In this document: positions 7,564 to 14,839 of the stretch, piece by piece | Numbering within the stretch: position 1 is the stretch's first letter | Layout of the letters: each line of letters begins with the position of its first letter | From: UBA7985 sp049612785 | GTDB taxonomy: Bacteria; Pseudomonadota; Alphaproteobacteria; UBA7985 | DNA length: 26,421 bases | Direction of reading: 5' to 3' | Assembly: GCA_049612785.1 (NCBI GenBank) | Contig: JBMZBW010000026.1 | Location: 1-26,421 of the forward strand | The notes under the pieces: model-generated | The model's input: only the letters and a program-made list of their open reading frames with translations | Told to the model about the DNA's origin: nothing | Database searches by the model: none | Position numbers and translations under genes: made by a program

Positions 7564-8211
7564 TTATTCAGCGTTCTCAATTATGTCGCGGACGAGGGAA
7601 TAAGCGGCGTTCACAGCTTTCATTCGTTCCTCCGCGGTCGGATCATCTTGGTTCAAGTCAGGATGTAGCTTGCGAACCAAATCTTTGTAGTGCGATTTCA
7701 ACTCTTCGGGTGTGACAGGCGGTTGAATTTCGAGGGTTTCGAAGGCCTGACGGTATTCTGGTGGCAGCGAACGAAGCAGGCGGCGCGTGTCGCGCTTGCG
7801 GATTTCCTCTTCATCGCGCTCATCTTCCTCAAAAAAGCCGAAGCTGTCCTTGAACGCATTCCCGGCGAAAGCGTTGGCGCGTTGCCCGGCGCGCTGACGC
7901 CCCTGCTCACCAAAGCGCCACGTCGGGCGGTCCCACGTCATGGCGGCCAGTCGGTCACGCTCCACCGCGCCGGGGGTCATGCCTTCAAAGTAGTTCCACG
8001 CTTTATTGTACTCCCGCACGTGCTCGAGGCAGAAGTGGTAGCGCTCGTTCGCTCGGCGTCGTGATTTCGGCGCGGGATATTGCCCTTCTTCCTTGCATCC
8101 GGGCGCATCGCAAACGCGCACACGCTTCTTGGCGCGCGCCTTTTCACGCTCTTCCGCACGGGTGGTGCGTTTGAAAGGTTCGTTCAGTGCGTCTTCTGCG
8201 CTTCGATCCAT
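7564..8211 (-). CDS. J-domain protein with N-terminal Cys/His motif
   Basis: This is a 215-residue soluble, highly charged protein. The J-domain is at the C-terminus (about residues 155-215), with the essential HPD at 183-185 in RKLHPDLNQDD, so it can be expected to stimulate a DnaK-type ATPase. This is the reverse of DnaJ, where the J-domain comes first. The N-terminal half has CDAPGC (C34, C39) and HFCLEH (H59, C61, H64), a possible metal-binding cluster. Such proteins are found next to cobS in alphaproteobacteria, but a role in chelatase assembly is only inference. It is divergent from bolA, with 53 bases between start codons. Confidence 0.85.
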   Translation of the reverse strand: MDRSAEDALNEPFKRTTRAEEREKARAKKRVRVCDAPGCKEEGQYPAPKSRRRANERYHFCLEHVREYNKAWNYFEGMTPGAVERDRLAAMTWDRPTWRFGEQGRQRAGQRANAFAGNAFKDSFGFFEEDERDEEEIRKRDTRRLLRSLPPEYRQAFETLEIQPPVTPEELKSHYKDLVRKLHPDLNQDDPTAEERMKAVNAAYSLVRDIIENAE

Positions 8212-8264
8212 GGATTCGCCGGGTTATAGTTGAGTGAGACACAAGACTTTGGAGAATAGGCGAA

Positions 8265-8519
8265 ATGAGCGTGCAGGAACAGATCGAAGCCAAGCTAATC
8301 GCGGCACTGTCCCCTGAATTTTTAGAGGTGGAAAATGAATCACATCTCCATGCAGGCCATGCGGGTAGCCCCAACTCAGGAGAAAGCCACTTTAAAATTT
8401 CCTTAAAGGCGGAGGAATTGAGTGCGCTTCCTAGACTGGAACGCTACCGAAAGGTGCACAGCATTTTGGCGGAAGAATTGGCCGGACCCGTGCATGCGCT
8501 TTCGATATCATTCAAATAA
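8265..8519 (+). CDS. bolA: BolA family protein
   Basis: This 84-residue protein has the class II KH-like BolA fold: an N-terminal helix (QEQIEAKLIAALSPEFLEV), then ENESHLHAGHAG, and SHFKISLKAEEL. It contains the conserved RYRKVHSILAEELAGPVHALSI C-terminal region (R-x4-H for nucleic-acid or cluster contacts). BolA proteins form [2Fe-2S]-bridged heterodimers with monothiol glutaredoxins and influence iron metabolism, morphology and stress response. No glutaredoxin gene is present in the window. The start is the ATG at 8265 with a purine-rich GGAGAATAGG upstream. It is divergent from the J-domain gene. The product could belong to the BolA or IbaG-like branch; the Ser-rich AGSPNSGESHF loop favours BolA. 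Confidence 0.9.
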   Translation: MSVQEQIEAKLIAALSPEFLEVENESHLHAGHAGSPNSGESHFKISLKAEELSALPRLERYRKVHSILAEELAGPVHALSISFK

Positions 8520-8575
8520 AAGTCGTTTGTTCAGGCAAGAAAATTCCAGAAAGTACACAAAAAGTTACTTTTAGT

Positions 8576-8658
8576 TGAATTTTGGTGACGAATTCCCTTG
8601 CATGGTTAGGTAATTCATAGGTACTACTCGCTATGCGAGATATTGAATTTCGAATTCA
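8576..8658. repeat. Cluster of four TGAATT/AATTCA half-sites before the RHH gene
   Basis: Copies occur at 8576-8581 (TGAATT), 8612-8617 (AATTCA), 8644-8649 (TGAATT) and 8653-8658 (AATTCA). The last two form an inverted repeat with a 3-base spacer (TCG) that ends eight bases before the GGAGG ribosome binding site of the RHH gene. A related GAATTC lies at 8590-8595. Four exact 6-mers in about 80 bases is more than chance would give, so this may be an operator region, perhaps autoregulatory. Confidence 0.35.
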
Positions 8659-8675
8659 CCTTTTTGGAGGCATCC

Positions 8676-8921
8676 ATGCTGCAAGATATTTCACGCGAAA
8701 GCGCGCCAAAATCCATTCATCCGATCCGGAACGTGCGGGTTCAAGGTCGGCGAACGTCTGTTCGGCTTGAGCCAGAATTCTGGGCAGGTCTGAATGAACT
8801 GCTGGAAGAGGAAAAAGTCTCTCTGGACCAGTTCTGTGACTACGTTCAGCGTCGGAAGGGTCGGGCGTCTTTCTCGTCAACCATGCGAGCACAAATCCTG
8901 GAATACTTCCGTCGCCGCTAA
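8676..8921 (+). CDS. Ribbon-helix-helix domain protein (RHH_4-like)
   Basis: This is a small basic protein of 81 residues. I chose the ATG at 8676 because GGAGG (8666-8670) sits five bases upstream; an in-frame TTG at 8643 would add 11 residues but has no ribosome binding site. A strand RTSVRLEPEFW is followed by two helices (AGLNELLEEEKVSLDQFCDYVQRR), the RHH fold, and a C-terminal SFSSTMRAQILEYFRRR helix. This matches the RHH_4 family common in alphaproteobacteria. RHH proteins usually bind DNA as dimers through the paired strands, but RHH_4 functions are largely uncharacterised. The upstream region carries a repeated TGAATT half-site. The convergent neighbour is the DUF2889 gene. Confidence 0.8.
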   Translation: MLQDISRESAPKSIHPIRNVRVQGRRTSVRLEPEFWAGLNELLEEEKVSLDQFCDYVQRRKGRASFSSTMRAQILEYFRRR

Positions 8922-8944
8922 GGGGGGGGTCAGTCCGCTCGGTT

Positions 8945-9616
8945 TCAGCCGTTGTTGCGTTGATCCATCTTTGCCACGGCAGTTGCTTCGGCATCGGGGT
9001 CAAAAAAGTCCGGCCAGTTTCTCTCCACAACTTCGGACCAAGGCGCATGGGCATGGCAGGAACCGAGCAGTCCAGGACGTTTTTTCGGTTTTTCACTCTT
9101 TGAGGCGCCAGCGGCTTCGTCCGCTTGGCGCTTTTTTTCCGCCTCTTCTTCCTTGCGCCGGATTATCGGCCACATGGACTGATACGCGACCGTTCCCATG
9201 GCACGGAGCATTTCAGTGATGTGCGTGCAGCCAAACGGCGTACCGATGGCTTCCGCCGCCCGCTTGTTAAACCCCGGCCCAATGGTCAGCCCCTCAAGCC
9301 GAGTGTAGGATTCGGTTGCGCCCGGACACATGCGATAGGGCGAGTAGAGGGTCGCCGCGACGGACCGGTGAATCTTGAAGTTATGGTCGATGGTCAGCCG
9401 CAGGTGCATTTCATGCAGCGGCTCGCCCGCCGGAACATGGCCCCGGTCATGGTTGTCGAAGGAATTCGGCTTCAGATCGACGATTTTGCCTTCGACATCG
9501 ATCATCCCATCTTCGCGCTCATAGCCGCGAATGTCGTAGCGCCGCTCGTGCAAAATCTTGCGTTTGTCGGCGGTTGGTAAGCCCTGCTGTGGATGTTGGG
9601 TACTGCGACCATTCAT
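8945..9616 (-). CDS. DUF2889 family protein
   Basis: This 223-residue cytoplasmic protein has the DUF2889 pattern. It opens with LHERRYDIRGYEREDGMIDVEGKIVD and continues with GEPLHEMHLRLTIDHNFKI, then a Cys-containing SPYRMCPGA and a GCTHITEML motif with a conserved Cys-His pair. Residues from about 150 are a Lys/Glu-rich tail containing RRKEEEAEKKRQADEA, followed by a second Cys-His cluster (GSCHAHAPWSEVV). No enzymatic role is known. Its ATG overlaps the stop of the CNNM/CorC gene upstream by four bases (ATGA), so it is the last gene of the aroK-aroB-corC run and is likely translationally coupled. Confidence 0.82.
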   Translation of the reverse strand: MNGRSTQHPQQGLPTADKRKILHERRYDIRGYEREDGMIDVEGKIVDLKPNSFDNHDRGHVPAGEPLHEMHLRLTIDHNFKIHRSVAATLYSPYRMCPGATESYTRLEGLTIGPGFNKRAAEAIGTPFGCTHITEMLRAMGTVAYQSMWPIIRRKEEEAEKKRQADEAAGASKSEKPKKRPGLLGSCHAHAPWSEVVERNWPDFFDPDAEATAVAKMDQRNNG

Positions 9617-10917
9617 TGGGGGGTTTGCTCACTGGTTTTGCGCTGATTTCGACGACGTTGAGCCAAGACCGATTCTGGGGTCACGCGCAAGCGGGTGATT
9701 CGCAGACGATCCCTGCCCAAAATCTCGAACTGGAACCCTTGGAAGCTCAAAACCTGACCGACCTCCGGAATCTGGCGGCTTTCATAAAGAACGAAACCCG
9801 CCAGCGTCGAGGCGCGGTCATCTGGCAGACGCCAGCTCAGATTTCGGTTCAGGTCGCGCAGGGAAATCTCACCATCAATGATGAAAGATCCCCCGGCCTC
9901 GCGCTGGATACCGCGCCGCACTTCGTCTTCTTCGTCATCGATGTCGCCAACGATTTCTTCGAGGATGTCTTCGAGCGTTACGACACCTTCCAGCCCGCCG
10001 TATTCATCCACCACCAGCGCAAAGTGCTCGCGGCGAGAGCGGAAGTGCTGCAGCTGTTCCAGCAGCGATGCCGTACCCGGCACAAACCACGGCGTCGCGA
10101 CAATGGTACTGATATCCAGCTTGTCGGGGTCGCCGTCAGCCCGGCGCAAGGCTCGGAACAGGTTCTTGGCATGCAGAACGCCGACGATGTTATCAGGCTG
10201 CTCCCGCCAAACCGGTAGGCGGGTAAAGGTGGAGTTCAGGACAGCATCGATCAGGTCGGCGTTTGACTGGCCCAGATCCAGCGATTCAATTTGCGACCGA
10301 TGGGTCATGATTTCATCGACTGCGACGTCTTCGAGGTCGAGGATCGAGCCGAGCATCTGGCTTTCAGCCTCATCTTCCGCATCCCCGCTGGTCGCATGCA
10401 AAGCAATGGCCCCGCGCAGGGCTTCTTCGCCTTCGTCATCGTCGCCCTTGCGGTCAGGCAACAGCAGCGAAATCACGCTTTGCAGGGCAAAGGTCGCAGG
10501 CGCGAAAATGCCGGTCAGCAGGGCCAAAGGCCGGGATACGCGCAGCGCAACGTCATCGGGTTGGCGCAAGGCAAAGGTCTTGGGCAGAACTTCGGCGAAC
10601 ACCACCACCAAAACGGTCATGACCACCGTGGCAACCACAACGCCAAAGCCACCGAACAGCGTGCTGAACAGCATGGTTGCCAAAGCAGAGGCGAGGATGT
10701 TGACCAGATTGTTCCCGATAAGAATGGCCGAAACCACGCGGTCTTTGACAGCGATCAGGCGCTCCGCCCGCGCCGCACGGCGGTCGCCGCCCTTGGAAAG
10801 CAGGTGCATGCGCGCAGCATTGGCCCCTGTCAGGGCCGTTTCAGACCCGCTGAAAAACGCCGATGCCGCCAGCAGCAGCACGATCACAGCAGAAATAGCG
10901 ACCACAGTGGTCAACAC
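9613..10917 (-). CDS. CNNM/CorC-HlyC family membrane protein
   Basis: This is a 434-residue protein with the full UPF0053 architecture. An N-terminal DUF21/CNNM membrane domain (about residues 1-190) carries AFFSGSETAL and IGNNLVNILASALAT. A pair of CBS domains follows (about 205-330) with MTHRSQIESLDL and VLHAKNLFRAL. A C-terminal CorC_HlyC domain (about 345-425) shows GGSFIIDGEISLRDLN. Relatives are implicated in Mg2+ and Co2+ homeostasis through nucleotide-sensing CBS domains. The older hemolysin label is not supported for most members. It starts four bases after the aroB stop, and its stop overlaps the DUF2889 start. A second CorC-type gene, lacking the membrane domain in its visible part, begins at 26226. 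Confidence 0.9.
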   Translation of the reverse strand: MLTTVVAISAVIVLLLAASAFFSGSETALTGANAARMHLLSKGGDRRAARAERLIAVKDRVVSAILIGNNLVNILASALATMLFSTLFGGFGVVVATVVMTVLVVVFAEVLPKTFALRQPDDVALRVSRPLALLTGIFAPATFALQSVISLLLPDRKGDDDEGEEALRGAIALHATSGDAEDEAESQMLGSILDLEDVAVDEIMTHRSQIESLDLGQSNADLIDAVLNSTFTRLPVWREQPDNIVGVLHAKNLFRALRRADGDPDKLDISTIVATPWFVPGTASLLEQLQHFRSRREHFALVVDEYGGLEGVVTLEDILEEIVGDIDDEEDEVRRGIQREAGGSFIIDGEISLRDLNRNLSWRLPDDRASTLAGFVLYESRQIPEVGQVLSFQGFQFEILGRDRLRITRLRVTPESVLAQRRRNQRKTSEQTPQ

Positions 10918-10921
10918 GGGA

Positions 10922-12031
10922 TCAGGTCTCCAACCAGTCGTTAAGAACTTTATCGACGGCCGCTTTGGGCACGTCTTTATTCAGATGGGTATTCCCTATG
11001 GACGTTGGAACAATAAAGGTCGGGACACCGTCCTGCACCTTCTTATCCTTCATCATAGGCTTCCAGATTGCTTCAACGCTCAAATCTTCAAGCGCGAGAT
11101 CAGCACGGTCGACCGGCAGACCTGCCGCACGCAGATGCGCCTTCACCCGCTGCTCATCCTGTCCGCTGGACAGCCCCAGCTCGCGTCCCAGTGCATAAGC
11201 CAGACCGATTCCGACTGAAACACCTTCGCCGTGCAGCAGTCGTCCATCATAGCCATAGATCGCTTCGAGCGCGTGACCAAAGGTATGGCCGAGATTGAGC
11301 AGCCCGCGCACCCCGGACTCGCGCTCGTCTCGGGCAACCACTTCAGCCTTGATCGCACAAGAACGGGTGATGGCTTCGATCAGCGCCTCGCCCTTGCCCG
11401 GTTGCACTGCCGGTCCATCGCTTTCCAGCCACTCGAAAAACGCGCCATCCCAGAGGCAGCCGTACTTGGCAACTTCAGCATAGCCCGCACGCCATTCGCG
11501 CTCAGGCAAGGTGTCGAGGATGGTCGTGTCGATGTACACGGCCTTGGGCTGATGAAACGCACCGACAAGGTTCTTTCCGCTGCGGGAGTTGATGCCGGTT
11601 TTGCCGCCCACCGATGAATCCACCTGAGCCAGCAGGGTCGTCGGCACCTGAATAAAGTCGATGCCGCGCAGCAAGGAAGCCGCAACATAGCCCGCCAGGT
11701 CGCCCACCACGCCGCCACCAAAGGCCAGCAAGACATCCCGCCGCTCGATGCCATAGGCCAGCATCTGCTCACAGACATCGGCGAAAACCGGGAAAGACTT
11801 GGTCTCTTCCCCGCCCGGCACCGTCACCAGACGCACCGCGATATCTGCGGCATCCAGCTTTGCCGCCAACCGCGCGCCATGGGCGTCCCAGACTGCCTGA
11901 TCAGCGATGATCGACAGCCGGCGCGGTTTGAGCCGATCTGCCCATTCCGTCGCCAGACCGTCAAGCACACCCGCCCCGATGTGGATGGGGTAGGTCCGCT
12001 CGCCAAGGCCAACTTCGATTGTCTCAACCAT
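10922..12031 (-). CDS. aroB: 3-Dehydroquinate synthase
   Basis: This 369-residue enzyme is of normal length for AroB. It converts DAHP to 3-dehydroquinate, the second step of the shikimate pathway, using NAD and a divalent metal. Seen in sequence: PGGEETKSF, the NAD-binding GGGVVGDLAGYVAA, PTTLLAQVDSSVGGKTGIN, a metal-ligand Glu in RAGYAEVAKYG, and two metal-ligand histidines in NLGHTFGHALE and LLHGEG. All expected active-site motifs are present. The ATG at 12031 lies 16 bases after the aroK stop, and the CNNM/CorC gene follows after four bases. The aroK-aroB-corC order is common in alphaproteobacteria. Confidence 0.97.
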   Translation of the reverse strand: MVETIEVGLGERTYPIHIGAGVLDGLATEWADRLKPRRLSIIADQAVWDAHGARLAAKLDAADIAVRLVTVPGGEETKSFPVFADVCEQMLAYGIERRDVLLAFGGGVVGDLAGYVAASLLRGIDFIQVPTTLLAQVDSSVGGKTGINSRSGKNLVGAFHQPKAVYIDTTILDTLPEREWRAGYAEVAKYGCLWDGAFFEWLESDGPAVQPGKGEALIEAITRSCAIKAEVVARDERESGVRGLLNLGHTFGHALEAIYGYDGRLLHGEGVSVGIGLAYALGRELGLSSGQDEQRVKAHLRAAGLPVDRADLALEDLSVEAIWKPMMKDKKVQDGVPTFIVPTSIGNTHLNKDVPKAAVDKVLNDWLET

Positions 12032-12047
12032 TCTGTGATCCTGTGCT

Positions 12048-12614
12048 TCAGGGCTTGAAGTGCCCCTTGAGCGCTTCGAGCGCCGCTCGCACCGTTTTAT
12101 CGATTGATTCCGGGCCTGAGAACACGCGCAAGTTCGCCTTCTCGTATGCCGGACGCCGCTTCTCCATCAAATCCCGCAAAACAGCGCGGTGGTCTTTGCC
12201 GGCGAGGATGGGGCGATTGCCCCGTTTCTGCGTGCGCGCGACCAGCACGGAAAGCTTGGCCTGCAGCCAAACCGATACCGCGCCTTCCTGAATCACGGCG
12301 CGCGTGTCATCCTGCACGAAAGCGCCGCCACCGGCGGCGACGATCTTGGGGGCGCCATCAATCAACCGCTCAAACACACGACGTTCCAACGAGCGAAACT
12401 CCGCTTCGCCATAATTTTCGAAGATTTCCGCGATAGACATACCAGCGGCATCTTCAATTTCGGTATCGGAATCGAAGAAGTCCAAGTTCAGCAGTGGGGC
12501 AATAACCTTACCAACACTCGACTTGCCGCAGCCCATCAGCCCGACCAGCACAATGGGTCGGTCAATCATACCGTGCAGCGACTTGGCGAGGCTTTTATTC
12601 CGTGCTTGGGTCAT
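12048..12614 (-). CDS. aroK: Shikimate kinase
   Basis: This is a 188-residue P-loop kinase that phosphorylates shikimate at the 3-hydroxyl using ATP. Walker A is GLMGCGKSS (about residues 25-33). The shikimate-binding Asp lies in FFDSDTEIE, the conserved Arg in EAEFRSLERRV, the GGGAF motif follows, and the lid with Arg lies in KRGNRPIL. The N-terminus is about 15 residues longer than E. coli AroK. Met16 (HGMIDRPIVLVG) is an alternative start, but the ATG at 12614 gives an alphaproteobacterium-like length. It is the first gene of the aroK-aroB run and is divergent from the small membrane protein gene, with 61 bases between starts. Confidence 0.95.
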   Translation of the reverse strand: MTQARNKSLAKSLHGMIDRPIVLVGLMGCGKSSVGKVIAPLLNLDFFDSDTEIEDAAGMSIAEIFENYGEAEFRSLERRVFERLIDGAPKIVAAGGGAFVQDDTRAVIQEGAVSVWLQAKLSVLVARTQKRGNRPILAGKDHRAVLRDLMEKRRPAYEKANLRVFSGPESIDKTVRAALEALKGHFKP

Positions 12615-12675
12615 GACTTGGCGTTTAGACCCCTTTATTGACGCTGTAAACGAAGACAGGGCTTAACAACGACAG

Positions 12676-12864
12676 ATGACCTATCGCCGGAACGATCCAA
12701 ACCCCTTTTTGCTGTTTTTGGTGATCCTGTGCGTGATCGGGGTGTTTTTCCTGATCCTGCTCTACACTTGGGAACCGCCACGCCCTGCGCAGACCATTCG
12801 GCAGGAGCTGGATCGCGATGTGATTCTGGGTCAGGACATGCCACTGGTGACCAAAGAGCGCTGA
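12676..12864 (+). CDS. Small single-pass membrane protein
   Basis: This 62-residue protein has a short basic N-terminus (MTYRRNDPNP), one long hydrophobic segment (about residues 10-32) and a polar, charged tail. Orientation by the positive-inside rule would put the N-terminus in the cytoplasm. I do not recognise a named family. It fits the codon use of its neighbours and starts in the divergent gap opposite aroK. It ends four bases before the xerD start, so it is probably co-transcribed with xerD. A weak point is the lack of a strong ribosome binding site. The opposite-strand ORFs over this stretch look like shadows. Confidence 0.65.
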   Translation: MTYRRNDPNPFLLFLVILCVIGVFFLILLYTWEPPRPAQTIRQELDRDVILGQDMPLVTKER

Positions 12865-12868
12865 GCCG

Positions 12869-13841
12869 ATGTCACCCAGCGAAGGACCCTTTCTTGATCT
12901 GTTTTTCGAAATGCTGCGCAGCGAGCGCGGTGCCGCGAAAAACACGCTGGAGGCCTATCGCCGTGACCTGACCGAGTTCAGGCACAGCGTTGAGCATCAT
13001 CGACCCGATCTGCGCGGCAACATCGCTCTGGCCGATGATGTTGATATCCGAGGGTTTCTGGCGGGGCTGGTGGATGCGGGTCAATCGGCCCGTACCGCAG
13101 CCAGAAAGCTGTCCGCCCTCAAACAGTATTTCCTGTTTTTGCAACAGGACGGCCTGCGCAAAGACAACCCCGCCCGCCATATCGATGGCCCGAAAATCGG
13201 CAAACCCCTGCCCAAGCTGGTCAGCGAAGATCAGGTGGGAAAGCTCCTTCGCTGCGCCCAGAGCGACGCCGAATCGGAAACCCCGACGACCCTGCGGACG
13301 CTGGCTCTGATCGAAATGCTCTATGCGACGGGCATGCGAGCCAGCGAGTTGGTCAGCCTGCCGATTTCCGTCGCTGCGCGCGATCCGCGCTTTCTGGTGG
13401 TGCGCGGCAAGGGCAACAAGGAACGCATGAATCCCTGTCGGCGAACCGGCTCAGGCTGCGCTATCACGGTATATCAAAGGCGGGCGGATCGGGTTTTTGC
13501 CGCTGGGGAAAGAAAGCGTGTTTCTCTTCCCCGAATCCAACAAAGCCGGGCATTTATCCCGTCAAAAGCTCGGAACAACGCTAAAAGAGCTGGCGATGAA
13601 GGCAGAAGTTGACCCCGACCTGCTCTCTCCGCACGTGCTGCGACACGCTTTCGCCAGTCATCTTCTGGCGCACGGGGCAGACCTGCGCGCGGTTCAGGCG
13701 TTGCTCGGACACGCTGATATTTCAACGACGCAGATCTATACCCATATCCTAGACGAACGGCTGAAGGCCATTGTGGGCGCAGCTCATCCCTTGAATCTGG
13801 GTTTGTTAAGCGGCAGCAATGGGCTAGCACAACCCAACTAA
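12869..13841 (+). pseudogene. xerD: Tyrosine recombinase XerD, disrupted by a single-base frameshift
   Basis: The N-terminal half reads in one frame from ATG 12869 through the SAM-like core-binding domain, the first catalytic Arg (R157, in ATGMRASELVSL) and the beta-hairpin Lys in RGKGNKERM. At 13430-13431 the frame shifts. After GCATG an extra A (GCATGAATCCC where GCATGATCCC would keep the frame) sends the original frame into non-homologous sequence ending at 13612. The correct continuation (IPVGEPAQAALSRYI...) runs in the next frame to 13841. It holds the remaining catalytic residues: HVLRHAFASHLL (H-x2-R), LLGHADISTTQIYTH (His and nucleophile Tyr). Joined, the protein would be about 323 residues, normal for XerD. 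XerD with XerC resolves chromosome dimers at dif with FtsK. The defect may be a real mutation or a one-base sequence error. accA follows after 29 bases. Confidence 0.9.
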
Positions 13842-13870
13842 CCAGAAACAAAAGACGGGAGACGTCTGGA

Positions 13871-14836
13871 ATGTCCTCAGCGGTGGCTCTGGAATTCGAA
13901 AAACCAGTCAAGGATCTGGAAGCGAAGATCGCAGAACTCAGCCGTCTGGTCGGTGAAGACACAGATGGCGCGATGAGCGACGAGCTGGGGAAACTGCGTG
14001 AGCAGGCCGCCAAGCGGCTGACGCAGGTCTACAGCAATCTTGACCCCTGGCAGAAGTGTCAGGTCGCACGCCACCCGGATCGCCCTCAATTTCTGGCGCT
14101 GGCGAACATGCTGCTGACCGACTACCAGCCCCTGGCCGGTGACCGGAACTTCGGCGACGATCAGGCCATTCTGGGCGGGTTAGCGCGGTTCCGGGGTCGC
14201 CCGGTGGTGGTCATGGGCCATGAAAAAGGCCACGACATGAACTCCCGCGTGAAGCACAACTTCGGTATGGGACGGCCTGAGGGCTACCGGAAGGCCATCC
14301 GACTGATGGAGCTGGCGGACCAATTCGGCTTGCCGGTGCTGTCGTTTGTCGACACGCCCGGTGCTTATCCCGGCAAAGGCGCTGAAGAGCGGGGACAGGC
14401 TGAGGCCATCGCCCGGTCGATTCAGGCGGGCCTGCGTCTCACGGTTCCATCGATCTCCGTGATTACCGGGGAAGGGGGTTCCGGCGGTGCGGTAGCACTG
14501 GCTGCATCAAACCGGGTTCTAATGTTCGAACACGCTGTCTATTCCGTCATTTCGCCCGAAGGCTGCGCATCGATCCTGTGGCGCGATGGCAAGTTTGCCA
14601 AGGAAGCAGCCGGGGCGCTGAACCTGACGTCGCAGGACCTGCTGCGCCTCAACGTCATTGATGCCATCGTTGATGAACCGGTGGGTGGCGCGCATCGCCA
14701 GCCGGCTGAAGCAGCCGCAGCCTTGGGTAACGAGCTGGAACGTCAACTGTCGCTGCTGGCCAGCATGGACGGTCCAGCGCTCAAGCGAGCACGGGAAATG
14801 CGGTTCCTGGCCATCGGGCGCGAAGGGCTGGTCTGA
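13871..14836 (+). CDS. accA: Acetyl-CoA carboxylase carboxyltransferase subunit alpha
   Basis: This 321-residue protein matches full-length AccA. With AccD it transfers the carboxyl group from biotin-BCCP to acetyl-CoA, giving malonyl-CoA for fatty-acid synthesis. Seen in sequence: an N-terminal coiled helix (EFEKPVKDLEAKIAELSRL), the crotonase-fold core with VVMGHEKGHD, FVDTPGAYPGKGAEERGQAEAI, the oxyanion-type glycine loop GEGGSGGAVA, and the family signature YSVISPEGCASILWRD. The start at 13871 has GGGAGACG upstream. yggS begins three bases after its stop, so both are in one transcript. Confidence 0.97.
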   Translation: MSSAVALEFEKPVKDLEAKIAELSRLVGEDTDGAMSDELGKLREQAAKRLTQVYSNLDPWQKCQVARHPDRPQFLALANMLLTDYQPLAGDRNFGDDQAILGGLARFRGRPVVVMGHEKGHDMNSRVKHNFGMGRPEGYRKAIRLMELADQFGLPVLSFVDTPGAYPGKGAEERGQAEAIARSIQAGLRLTVPSISVITGEGGSGGAVALAASNRVLMFEHAVYSVISPEGCASILWRDGKFAKEAAGALNLTSQDLLRLNVIDAIVDEPVGGAHRQPAEAAAALGNELERQLSLLASMDGPALKRAREMRFLAIGREGLV

Positions 14837-14839
14837 GCC

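Noticed and set aside
6228..7715. 495-residue plus-strand ORF spanning the antisense of cobT and cobS
   Set aside because: It crosses two well-supported genes and the gap to the J-domain gene; composition is His/Gln/Arg-rich, typical of antisense shadows in G+C-rich DNA.
8265..8921. bolA plus RHH gene as a toxin-antitoxin pair
   Set aside because: BolA is a recognised Fe-S-linked protein, the genes are 156 bases apart, and nothing in the RHH neighbour resembles a toxin.
9878..11218. 446-residue plus-strand ORF opposite the CNNM/CorC and aroB genes
   Set aside because: Ser/Arg/Thr-rich antisense translation with no recognisable domain, overlapping two certain genes.
13430..13612. Continuation of the first xerD frame past the frameshift as a genuine alternative C-terminus
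   Set aside because: The sequence after RGKGNKERM in that frame is Arg-rich and unlike any recombinase, while the adjacent frame restores XerD precisely.
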